DNA of 7,386 nucleotides from assembly GCA_030589055.1 (NCBI GenBank), contig JAUUWK010000050.1:1-7386 (forward strand), in the 5' to 3' direction. Both the position numbers and the translations under genes were made by a program. The stretch is from Candidatus Bathyarchaeota archaeon (lineage in GTDB: Archaea > Thermoproteota > Bathyarchaeia > Bathyarchaeales > Bathycorpusculaceae). This document shows positions 1 to 6,058 of this stretch, in pieces. Within the stretch, counting starts at the first letter, position 1, and each line of letters opens with the position of its first letter. The notes under the pieces were generated by a model. The model was given only the letters and a program-made list of their open reading frames with translations. It was not told where the DNA came from and searched no databases.

Positions 1-320
1 CTTCTACTGAAAACCATAGCAATCGGATAGTTCAATAATCTATATTTTAATAAATGTTGCTTCTGCGGAAATCAGAAAGCGCGCACGCATAATGCCAGAA
101 GTCTACAATTCCAGAAAGGCACATCCTACTGTTAGAAGAAACAGCGAAAAGACAGCAGTGATTATTTGCTATTTTCTCTGTTCTCCGGAAAAAAGACTGG
201 TAAGAAAAAGTGTCTGGTTTTTCCATTTATTTTCCCGCTTTCTCTCTCATTAGAGTTTGACGATGTCTGCTTTCTCAAGTGTGATTGAGAAGAAGCAAAG
301 GAAGTTTATGAACTGGAAGC
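1..320. other. Left-edge region with no supported gene
   Basis: I see no convincing gene here. Forward frame 1 is open from about 31 to 135, with a CCFCG stretch but no start codon, ribosome binding site or recognisable family. The reverse strand has only a 25-codon ORF from an ATG in the 80-115 region. A forward ATG ORF at 257-442 mostly overlaps the opposite-strand TIGR04076 gene and has a random-looking translation. No tRNA-like T-arm was seen. The part next to 321 is the 3' flank of the reverse-strand gene and contains the T-tracts listed separately. Confidence 0.6.
189..209 (-). terminator. Possible T-tract terminator for the TIGR04076 gene
   Basis: Read on the minus strand, a run of five T (209-205) is followed by a run of six T (194-189), about 110-130 bases past the stop codon of the gene at 321-644. 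Archaeal transcription commonly ends at such T-runs without a strong hairpin. No convincing stem precedes them, and the distance from the stop is rather long, so this is tentative. Confidence 0.25.
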
Positions 321-644
321 TTAAATTCTCTCCCGTTTCATTTCGAAAAGCACCGTTCCACCATCTGTATAGGGCTTTCCCGGATCCAAACATTGGATAT
401 AACCTTTCTCACCATTCTCTTTTGCTAGCCCCAACTGTTTGAAGCTTATACCACGGCTTAAGGCAACAATTATGGAAAGCATGCAGCCAAAAGCGTGAAC
501 GCAAATGTTATCCGTTTTGTCGACAACTATTTCAGGAGACTCTACAACTATTCTGTCTCCAACATTAAAAACTGGACAGTTTCCACGTATCTCCTTAACG
601 GTTATAACCAACCGATATTTTTCTTCACTAATCAATGACGCCAC
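321..644 (-). CDS. TIGR04076 family protein (function unknown)
   Basis: A 107-residue soluble protein that I recognise as the uncharacterised TIGR04076 family. The family signature is visible in order: a beta-rich start, GNCPVFNVGD (about 22-30), the PEIVVDKTDNICVHA segment (about 37-51), a hydrophobic helix running into ALSRGIS (61-67), LGLAKENG (71-78) and a C-terminal YIQCLDPGKPYTDGGT segment (82-97). Cysteines lie at 23, 48, 54 and 85, so a metal or redox role is possible but not shown. The start is GTG at 644-642, with GGAAG on the minus strand (about 653-649) just upstream as a ribosome binding site. Length is close to what I recall for the family (about 90-100 residues). It is transcribed divergently from the thiolase/HMG-CoA synthase operon across 113 bases; a functional link is not implied. 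No signal peptide or membrane segment. Confidence 0.85.
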   Translation of the reverse strand: MASLISEEKYRLVITVKEIRGNCPVFNVGDRIVVESPEIVVDKTDNICVHAFGCMLSIIVALSRGISFKQLGLAKENGEKGYIQCLDPGKPYTDGGTVLFEMKRERI

Positions 645-757
645 CTCACTTCCTTAATAATTTCAAACAAGTTATGAATTTTCTGCTGAAAACCGGCAAA
701 CACTTAAGAGTAGTGTTAAGAGGATAAAATGAAAATGAGGAGAAGGGTATAAAAAAA
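645..757. promoter_or_regulatory. Divergent promoter region with overlapping direct and inverted repeats
   Basis: This 113-base region must hold the promoters of both the reverse-strand TIGR04076 gene and the forward thiolase operon. It is AT-rich, but neither TATA box is clear; TTATGAAT at 672-679 is a weak candidate readable on either strand. Positions 699-722 contain TTAAGAG twice with a 12-base period (704-710, 716-722), overlapped by an inverted repeat AACACT (699-704) / AGTGTT (712-717). GAGGAG at 737-742 is a plausible, rather distant ribosome binding site for the ATG at 758. Confidence 0.4.
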
Positions 758-1960
758 ATGCTTAGTCGCCCAGCCATAATCGCTGTTGGAAGAACAAAAT
801 TTGGAGAACACTACGAGAAAGAACCGGAAAAACTTATCGAAGAGGCTTGGCTCAAATCCTCAGAAGAAGCACGCATAGAACGTAAAGACCTGGAAGCCTG
901 CTACCTTTCCGACTATTTTCTCCCAATTACAAATAAGCTTGGACTGGAGGAGGGATTTCTGTCAGAACTCACAGAGCTTCATGTCCCAATGGAAGTAACT
1001 CGCTCTTTTGGTTCAGCTCTACTAAACGGTTGCAACGCCATTCAAGCTGGAAGATACAGCGTGGTTTTGGTAGGCGGATTAGAGAAAATGACGGACAGGT
1101 GGGACAAGATTCGCGACGATCTGATGCTTCTAGAAGATCCTTGGAGCTATTATGCAGGATGCACACCAGAAGCAAACCACGAGCTCATGCTCAGAGCCTA
1201 CATAAAAAAATATGGCATAACAGGTAAAGATCTTGAAAAGCTGAACCTAGCCTTAGCACATATTTCAGTTAAAAACCATTTACATGCGACAAAAAATGAG
1301 TATGCACAATACCAAAGAAAAATAACGGTTGAGCACGTCTTAAAAGCGAGGAAAAACGCCAGAAAACCATTGGGACTTTATGATTTCGCACCGATATCTG
1401 ACGGCGCAACCGCCCTTATTCTCACAAATGAAGAAGTCGCCAGGAAATTCACAGATGAACCAGTTTACATTCTCGGCTCATCCTCCGCAACAGACTACTT
1501 AACTTTCTCAGCAAGAGAAAGCATGACAAGCTTCTTGGTGACTGAAATAGCCATAAAAAACGCCTTGAAAATGGCGGGAATAAGCCTTTTGGACATACAG
1601 GTCGCTGAACTCTATGACCAGTCCACAGTTATGGAGATGATTTCCCTTGAAGATTTAGGTTTCTGTAAACGTGGAAAAGCGTGGATGAGCATATATGAAA
1701 GCTGTCAAGACTACAAAGGCTATTACCGGATTAATGGTAGAAAACTTTCTGTAAACATGAATGGTGGATTAAAAGCGGATGGTAATCCGTTAGGTGCCAC
1801 GGGAGGAGCCCAAATCTTTGAAATTTTCAAGCAGTTAAGGTGCGAAGCTGGTGAACGACAAGTTGAAAACGACGAAAAAGTAAAATACGGATGCGTGCTC
1901 GAGCTTGAGGGTTTCGGAACTAAGGGTTATGTTTACATTTTAGGGAGAGATTTAGAATGA
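758..1960 (+). CDS. Thiolase-fold protein (SCP2/archaeal thiolase type) lacking the usual catalytic residues
   Basis: A 400-residue thiolase-superfamily protein of normal length for the archaeal acetoacetyl-CoA thiolase / SCP2-thiolase group. Family landmarks are present: GRTKFGE (11-17), VVLVGGLEKMTD (102-113), AHISVKNHLHA (167-177), APISDGATAL (211-220), LEDLGF (297-302), NGGLKADGNPLGATGG (335-350) and KQLRCEAGERQV (358-369). The chemistry is altered. The nucleophile segment (usually ACASGG) reads TRSFGSALLNG (81-91) with no Cys; the nearest is C92. The HDCF motif is YDQS (Y286), the GHP motif is GNP (N343), and the C-terminal glycine motif reads LELEGFGTKG (381-390). A normal Cys/His Claisen mechanism is therefore not expected. 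Its stop overlaps the start of the DUF35-HMG-CoA synthase gene (ATGA), so the two products very likely form a complex. Options are an aldolase-like enzyme, a CoA-binding partner, or an unknown acyl-CoA reaction. The fold call is firm; the function is open. Confidence 0.88.
   Translation: MLSRPAIIAVGRTKFGEHYEKEPEKLIEEAWLKSSEEARIERKDLEACYLSDYFLPITNKLGLEEGFLSELTELHVPMEVTRSFGSALLNGCNAIQAGRYSVVLVGGLEKMTDRWDKIRDDLMLLEDPWSYYAGCTPEANHELMLRAYIKKYGITGKDLEKLNLALAHISVKNHLHATKNEYAQYQRKITVEHVLKARKNARKPLGLYDFAPISDGATALILTNEEVARKFTDEPVYILGSSSATDYLTFSARESMTSFLVTEIAIKNALKMAGISLLDIQVAELYDQSTVMEMISLEDLGFCKRGKAWMSIYESCQDYKGYYRINGRKLSVNMNGGLKADGNPLGATGGAQIFEIFKQLRCEAGERQVENDEKVKYGCVLELEGFGTKGYVYILGRDLE
1943..1960 (+). 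promoter_or_regulatory. Ribosome binding site and ATGA overlap coupling the two genes
   Basis: GGGAGAG at 1943-1949 lies 7 bases before the ATG at 1957, and that ATG shares bases with the upstream TGA stop (1958-1960). The strong site inside the end of the first gene fixes the start of the second and points to translational coupling, as expected for subunits of one complex. Confidence 0.75.
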
Positions 1961-3465
1961 GTAGTGAGCCGATAGAGAGAAGGGTCTCATACCTTGGCGA
2001 TAGGCTGAGGGGAAGACGTTGCCAAATCTGTGGTAAAGAATATTTTGAGATGAAGGATTACTGCGGAGACTGTGGACGAAAAAGCTTCGGAAAAATGGTG
2101 GACATGGATTTATTCTACGAGAAAGGTAAACTGGAATTGTGCACTTTCATAAACGAGCCTACAAACAAGTTTACGAAGCTTGGCAGCTACATTTACGGGA
2201 TACTGTCCTTTCATGATGGGAACATAAGGATTCCAGGAAGATTGACAGACCACATAATAAAGGGCAATGAAGAGGTAGACCTTTCAGCCTTTGAAGGAAG
2301 AAATATCGTCCCAAGGTTTAGGAGGCGCTATTCCGTTGGAAGACGCGATGTCATCCCAACAATTTCTTTGACGTTCACCTTTGCTGACGAGTATTATCTA
2401 CACCAAGAATACTCCACTGTCAAACCAAATAAAGAGTACGACACACCAGGAATAGTAGGTTATGGAGTCTATACCTCGAAGTTCAGAATTCAAGAAAGAA
2501 ACATCGAACGTTCAGTGCCCTTCATCGATGAAGACGCAGTAACTGCCGCTGTTGAGGCTGGAAAACTCGCGTTGATCCACTCTGGAGTTGACAGCTCGCT
2601 TGTTGGCAAAATTTATGTAGGTTCAGAGTCCAATCCATACGCTGTTAAGCCCATAGCCTCGAAAGTTGCACAGGTCCTGAAACTCGGCGAAGAAGACGAG
2701 GATGTGCAAGGAGTTGACGCTGTAGACACAGGGTTCGCATGTAAAGCCGCAACAAGCATGTTCAAAGACGCAGCTTCACTGGTCAACTATCCGAAATCCA
2801 ACATTCAATATGCTATGGTGATAGGTGCAGACAATTCACAAGCTGCTCCAAGGGACAGCCCCGGCGGAGAGCTAGACCTGTTCGTTGGATATGGTGGATG
2901 CGCATATATTTTTGGAAAGCACGATGTTATAGCTGAAATTGAAGGATGGTACTCATGCACTTCCGATACGCCTGACTTCTGGAGAAGAGACGGTGAACCC
3001 TTCCCAATGCATGGTGGAAGATTCACTGGAGACCCGGCATACTTTAAGCATGTCAGAAAAGCAGCTAAGAAATTGATGAAGCGGCTTAACCTGCAAGTGG
3101 TGGATGTTGATTATTTTGTTCCACATCAGCCTAACGTTAGTTTTCCAGTGAGGATTGCCAAGGAGCTTGGGTTTAAGGAAGAACAGTACTTGCCATCGCT
3201 TCAAATAGCTAATTTTGGCAACACGTACTCAGGTTCTTCACCAATGGGTTTAGCGGCTGTTTTAGACATAGCTAAACCAGACGAACGCATCTTAATTGTA
3301 AGCTACGGTTCAGGAGCCGGAAGCGACGCCTACTCACTTATAGCCACAAACCAAATGCTAGATAAAAGAAAACATCAAAAAATGACAGTTAAATACCAAG
3401 CGGAGAATCCCTTCCTAGAATATGTGGATTACACGACTTACAGGCGACTGAAACTTGGAATGTAG
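1957..3465 (+). CDS. DUF35 (zinc ribbon + OB fold)-HMG-CoA synthase fusion protein
   Basis: A 502-residue two-part protein. Residues 1-150 are a DUF35 domain: a zinc ribbon with C22-x2-C25 and C36-x2-C39, then an OB fold at about 50-145. Residues from about 164 (PGIVGYGVYTSKFRI) to the end are an archaeal-type HMG-CoA synthase, which condenses acetyl-CoA with acetoacetyl-CoA for mevalonate and isoprenoid lipids. The catalytic Glu (VGSES, E224), Cys (GFACKAAT, C262) and His (VPHQPN, H390) are all present, as are TPDFWRRDGEPFP (338-350), GNTYSGSS (421-428) and SYGSGAGSDA (449-458). In methanogens DUF35 is a separate protein bridging thiolase and synthase; here it is fused to the synthase, so only the thiolase partner, encoded just upstream with an ATGA overlap, is separate. 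Compared with typical archaeal synthases, the segment after KFRI is about 15 residues shorter (from memory). Cytoplasmic; no membrane segments. The family is sure; whether acetoacetyl-CoA is the real acceptor is not, given the unusual partner. Confidence 0.92.
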   Translation: MSSEPIERRVSYLGDRLRGRRCQICGKEYFEMKDYCGDCGRKSFGKMVDMDLFYEKGKLELCTFINEPTNKFTKLGSYIYGILSFHDGNIRIPGRLTDHIIKGNEEVDLSAFEGRNIVPRFRRRYSVGRRDVIPTISLTFTFADEYYLHQEYSTVKPNKEYDTPGIVGYGVYTSKFRIQERNIERSVPFIDEDAVTAAVEAGKLALIHSGVDSSLVGKIYVGSESNPYAVKPIASKVAQVLKLGEEDEDVQGVDAVDTGFACKAATSMFKDAASLVNYPKSNIQYAMVIGADNSQAAPRDSPGGELDLFVGYGGCAYIFGKHDVIAEIEGWYSCTSDTPDFWRRDGEPFPMHGGRFTGDPAYFKHVRKAAKKLMKRLNLQVVDVDYFVPHQPNVSFPVRIAKELGFKEEQYLPSLQIANFGNTYSGSSPMGLAAVLDIAKPDERILIVSYGSGAGSDAYSLIATNQMLDKRKHQKMTVKYQAENPFLEYVDYTTYRRLKLGM

Positions 3466-3470
3466 CAAAT

Positions 3471-3506
3471 TATTAATAAACCATCAGAAATCACGTATGG
3501 ACGGAG
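3471..3506 (+). promoter_or_regulatory. Possible promoter and ribosome binding site of the Yip1-like gene
   Basis: TATTAATAAA at 3471-3480 resembles an archaeal TATA box and would place a transcript start near 3500. GGAG at 3503-3506 sits 9 bases before the TTG at 3516 and decides that start, because the next in-frame ATG (3543) has no comparable site. The gap to the preceding gene is only 50 bases, so read-through from the synthase operon is equally possible. Confidence 0.35.
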
Positions 3507-3515
3507 TATAAACCA

Positions 3516-4646
3516 TTGTTTGCTTATGGAATATTCAAAATCATGTACTCACCCTTCAAAACATTCAAAGAAATGATTCAAAACCCGAAATACATAGGAC
3601 CAATCTTGATAATGATTCTGTTTGTGCTAGCAAGCATAGGAAGCGAGTATGCTAGAGCTTCGAAACTCCATGTGCAACAGACACTGCCAAGTACTCTAGA
3701 CCTATATAATCCAGATCCATGGACAGAAAACTGTACAATGTGGATTTCCAACGGCGAAATCCCATGTAATAGCAATGATTTCCTCTTAGGGCACAAAAGT
3801 ATTCAATTTAGCATCACAAATAATGATACATTATGGATGAAACTAGAAAACATTGGCCAAATAAATTGCTTGAGCACTGATGGTTACAAGAACCTAACTT
3901 TTTGCATAAAATGGATTAATCCCACAGCAGATCCGCCTCAAAATGCCAGTCTTTACCTTTTCTCTATGGATACGACAGATCATTTCTACTACGACTTAGC
4001 TGAACTCATCAATCAAACTGAAAATGATAAATGGAACAATTTCACTATTCCAGTGGGGTTTGACGCTGGACAATGGGTAAACAGTAGCGCTCAAACAGCG
4101 TGGAATAACATCACTGGCCTTAAACTTGACCTGGTCTGGGCACAATCGAGTAGGTCAAACTTGACGATACTTGTAGACAGACTGTACTTTCAATCTGCAA
4201 ATTTTGAACCTTTAATTAATTCCATGGGCAGCATCATAGTCGCGCGCAATGCTTTCAACGCAGTTACAACCTTTTCTATTTATTGGATGCTTTCTGGCAT
4301 GGCGATGTTTATTGCGGGGAAACTATTTAGAATCAAAGCCGAATTCAAAGTATTCCTCATAATAGTAGGTTATGCGCTCATTGCCATGGTTGTCATGCAG
4401 GTGTTGTTCAACATCCTATATCTACTAATCTCCCCCTTATACATTACCATTGATGCCATAAGTCCAACCTCTGTATTCCAAACCATAATCTTGTTCACTT
4501 CATCAATGGTTCTTCTCCTACCAGTTTGGTCGATAATAATATCTTCCATAGGGGTACATACAGCATCTGATTTACCTCTAAGTAAAAGTGCAGTCATTGC
4601 CATCATTGGATTTTTACCTTACTACGTTCTGCTTTTCATTGCATAA
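3516..4646 (+). CDS. Yip1-like membrane protein with a large inserted, sequon-rich outer domain
   Basis: A 376-residue membrane protein. The start (YSPFKTFKEMIQNPKYIGPIL, about 11-31) followed by a first membrane segment (about 27-44) matches archaeal Yip1-domain proteins. Four more hydrophobic segments follow at about 247-268, 279-305, 319-346 and 357-375. Between segments 1 and 2 lies a roughly 190-residue, beta-rich domain whose tail (WNNFTIPVG ... NITGLKLDLVW ... LTILVDRLYF) looks like a carbohydrate-binding-module or galactose-binding jelly roll. It has nine N-x-S/T sequons (N72, 103, 126, 143, 166, 175, 189, 198, 215) and four cysteines (73, 84, 118, 130), all in this domain, consistent with exposure outside the cell and archaeal N-glycosylation. 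The TTG start at 3516 is chosen for its GGAG site; ATG at 3543 is the alternative. Role unknown; it lies 50 bases after the synthase gene with no evident pathway link. Confidence 0.7.
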   Translation: MFAYGIFKIMYSPFKTFKEMIQNPKYIGPILIMILFVLASIGSEYARASKLHVQQTLPSTLDLYNPDPWTENCTMWISNGEIPCNSNDFLLGHKSIQFSITNNDTLWMKLENIGQINCLSTDGYKNLTFCIKWINPTADPPQNASLYLFSMDTTDHFYYDLAELINQTENDKWNNFTIPVGFDAGQWVNSSAQTAWNNITGLKLDLVWAQSSRSNLTILVDRLYFQSANFEPLINSMGSIIVARNAFNAVTTFSIYWMLSGMAMFIAGKLFRIKAEFKVFLIIVGYALIAMVVMQVLFNILYLLISPLYITIDAISPTSVFQTIILFTSSMVLLLPVWSIIISSIGVHTASDLPLSKSAVIAIIGFLPYYVLLFIA

Positions 4647-4703
4647 AAAACAGCAGACATATCGGATAAAGCTGCTAATCGAAAAGCGTTTCCACCGTAT
4701 TAT

Positions 4704-4722
4704 ATTCAATTGCATTCAATTG
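4704..4722 (+). repeat. Tandem ATTCAATTG direct repeat upstream of the PadR-like remnant
   Basis: ATTCAATTG occurs at 4704-4712 and again at 4714-4722, a 10-base period (one helical turn), each copy containing the palindrome CAATTG. It directly follows a TATA-like TATTATAT (4698-4705) and lies about 26 bases before the ATG at 4748. This arrangement would suit an operator or autoregulatory site of the former PadR-type regulator, but that is inference. Confidence 0.4.
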
Positions 4723-4799
4723 TCCTTCGATTATCAGCTGAAACCTCATGAACAAAAAGTATCACATCGCCAAAGTAGCCTACTCTGTGAACGTGTTAG

Positions 4800-5202
4800 C
4801 TGAGAATTCCGTACCAGATGTTAAGCCAAAAAGATCACCTTATAAGAAGAGAATGGAAAAACGGAGAAAAAAGAAGGATCAGAATTTACGAAATAACAGA
4901 GCGCGGCAAAGAAGTGTTCAGAAAAGCATTTTGACATAATCTCCGCCACAAGAACCTTAATCCTCAAAGAATTAAAGACCTTAAGATAATCGAAGAAATT
5001 GAAACGCAACCACAAATACTAATGCAGGTAATGCACGTACCGCTCTTAAACAAGAGAGCGTCGTTGCAAGAAGAAATAGATGATTTAGAGAAACCAAAAA
5101 ACCGGATGTTGTAATTTAAAAGAAACATTTGACACCATGATAGCGAATATCAAAGAAAGAGTCAAAGAACCAAAAGCTCCATCTGTCAAAAGTGATAGTT
5201 AG
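4800..5202 (+). pseudogene. Decayed PadR-type winged-helix regulator with frameshifts
   Basis: No intact gene is present, but conserved protein sequence can be read by switching frames. Frame 4800-4934 gives MLSQKDHLIRREWKNG (from 4818) followed by RIYEITERGKEVFRKAF and then a stop. This is the wing and following helix of PadR-family transcription regulators, whose typical form is EGLIxxEW-x-NGRRRR-x-YEITxxGxEV. A run of four T at 4929-4932 looks like the frameshift point: dropping one T continues as DIISATRTLILKELK. Near 4970 the sense returns to the first frame (KDLKIIEEIETQPQ ...) until a stop at 5112, and then a third piece (NLKETFDTMIANIKERV ...) runs to a stop at 5200-5202. The N-terminal recognition-helix part upstream of 4800 is too eroded to follow. 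The 63-codon ATG ORF at 4748-4939 is the wrong frame of this remnant. At least three indels argue for genuine decay. Confidence 0.6.
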
Positions 5203-5407
5203 CACGAGCACTACTGGTCGCAGTCTTTTTAGGCTTCTACAGCTTTCAGGACATCGATTTAGAATTCCCTTGGGCAAAAGTGTTTAGCAAGATTTATATG
5301 ATGGAAAGGCTTTTCTGCATGTAACTGGCCTTCCAAAAGCTCGTGTTGCTAACGTGGCCCAGAGTTTTGTTGGAGAGGTTAGTTCCGCGATAAGGACGAA
5401 AATGTGA
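5199..5407 (+). pseudogene. Unidentified coding remnant directly upstream of the TRAM gene
   Basis: Two protein-like pieces can be read: ARALLVAVFLGFYSFQDI and onward (5202 to about 5297), then, after an apparent two-base AT duplication in TATATGATGG (5295-5304), YDGKAFLHVTGLPKARVANV and onward to TGA at 5405-5407. The second piece has no usable start codon; its frame is closed by TAG at 5285-5287. The final stop lies one base before the ATG of the TRAM gene, the spacing expected of an operon partner. I do not recognise the family. It may be the tail of the PadR-like remnant or a separate small gene, or the 5288-5407 part may simply be the 5' leader of the TRAM operon. Confidence 0.35.
5292..5299 (+). 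promoter_or_regulatory. Possible TATA box for the TRAM-OB operon
   Basis: ATTTATAT at 5292-5299 resembles an archaeal TATA box and would start transcription near 5320-5325, leaving a leader of roughly 85 bases before the TRAM gene. Because the upstream genes look dead, the operon needs its own promoter, and this is the best candidate seen between 5200 and 5408. It coincides with the frame break in the remnant reading. Confidence 0.3.
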
Positions 5408-5408
5408 T

Positions 5409-5693
5409 ATGCCGAGAAGACTGCCAGAAAAAACAAGAACTGCTAAAAGGAAACTAAGAAAACGCGGGAGTAAAAGGCGGTATCGCCCAAGCAAACCATT
5501 TTTACGAAAAGCACCCATATGGAAAAATCTGGAATTGGAAGTTGTTATCGATGACATTGGAAGCAGGGGCGATGGAATAGCGAGAATATATGGCTTTATG
5601 ATTTTTGTTCCCGGAGGCAGGGCGGGAGAACGCATTAAGGTTAAAATCGTGTCTGTTGGCGGCAAATTCGCTGTCGCGGAAAGAATAGCCTAA
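5409..5693 (+). CDS. TRAM-domain RNA-binding protein with a long basic N-terminal tail
   Basis: A 94-residue protein. Residues about 40-92 are a TRAM domain, a small beta-barrel that binds RNA: LELEVVIDDIG, then GDGIARIYGFMIFVPGG (54-70), AGERIKVKI (72-80) and FAVAERI (87-93). Free-standing archaeal TRAM proteins, which I recall as RNA-binding and in some methanogens cold-induced RNA chaperones, are usually about 65-75 residues. This one has an N-terminal extension of about 39 residues, 18 of them Lys or Arg, probably disordered and adding nonspecific nucleic-acid affinity. Start: ATG at 5409, with AAGGA at 5392-5396 about 12 bases before it. The gene for an OB-fold ssDNA-binding protein follows 16 bases after the stop, so they are likely one transcript. 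Cytoplasmic. The domain is certain; the specific RNA target is unknown. Confidence 0.88.
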   Translation: MPRRLPEKTRTAKRKLRKRGSKRRYRPSKPFLRKAPIWKNLELEVVIDDIGSRGDGIARIYGFMIFVPGGRAGERIKVKIVSVGGKFAVAERIA

Positions 5694-5709
5694 GTAGGGA
5701 GTGTAAGAT

Positions 5710-6015
5710 TTGGAAATAAAGGATTTGCGAAATGGAATGAAAAGTGTTGCTGTTGAAGGTAAAGTTATCGAAAAATCCGAAACACGTGAAGTCCGTTCAA
5801 GATTCGGAGACAAAACGTACAATGTCGCAACCGCCATAGTCGAAGACGAAACAGGCACAATAAAACTGACGTTATGGAACGAACAGATCAGCCAAGTAAA
5901 CGTCAACGACAAGATCAAAGTGGAAAATGGATATATCACAAGCTTCAGAGGAGAAATCCAGCTAAATATAGGAAAATACGGAGGAGAACTGACGGTGGAG
6001 CAAGCTAAAGAATAA
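5710..6015 (+). CDS. Single OB-fold ssDNA-binding protein (Sulfolobus SSB / RPA-like)
   Basis: A 101-residue protein made almost entirely of one OB fold. It matches the N-terminal domain of Sulfolobus SSB as I remember it: a start of the type KDLRNGMKSVAVEGKV (4-19), VEDETGTIKLTLWN (44-57), then VENGYITSFRGEIQLNIG (71-88). W56, Y75 and F79 fall where Sulfolobus SSB has its DNA-stacking aromatics W56, W75 and F79. The Gly/Arg-rich, acidic-ended C-terminal tail of that protein, used for partner contacts, is absent; this one stops shortly after the barrel. Expected role: coating single-stranded DNA (possibly also RNA) in replication and repair. Start: TTG at 5710, supported by GGGAG at 5697-5701, 8 bases upstream; no in-frame ATG occurs before codon 10. 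It follows the TRAM gene by 16 bases. Confidence 0.85.
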   Translation: MEIKDLRNGMKSVAVEGKVIEKSETREVRSRFGDKTYNVATAIVEDETGTIKLTLWNEQISQVNVNDKIKVENGYITSFRGEIQLNIGKYGGELTVEQAKE

Positions 6016-6058
6016 AAAAATACAGATGAAAAAAATATCAAGACGAGAGGTGAAACGA

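Noticed and set aside
257..442. 61-codon forward ORF
   Set aside because: Mostly antisense to the TIGR04076 gene; no ribosome binding site or recognisable protein sequence.
4748..4939. 63-codon ATG ORF with a very basic composition
   Set aside because: The neighbouring frame over the same bases encodes recognisable PadR wing sequence, so this ORF is a wrong-frame reading of the remnant.
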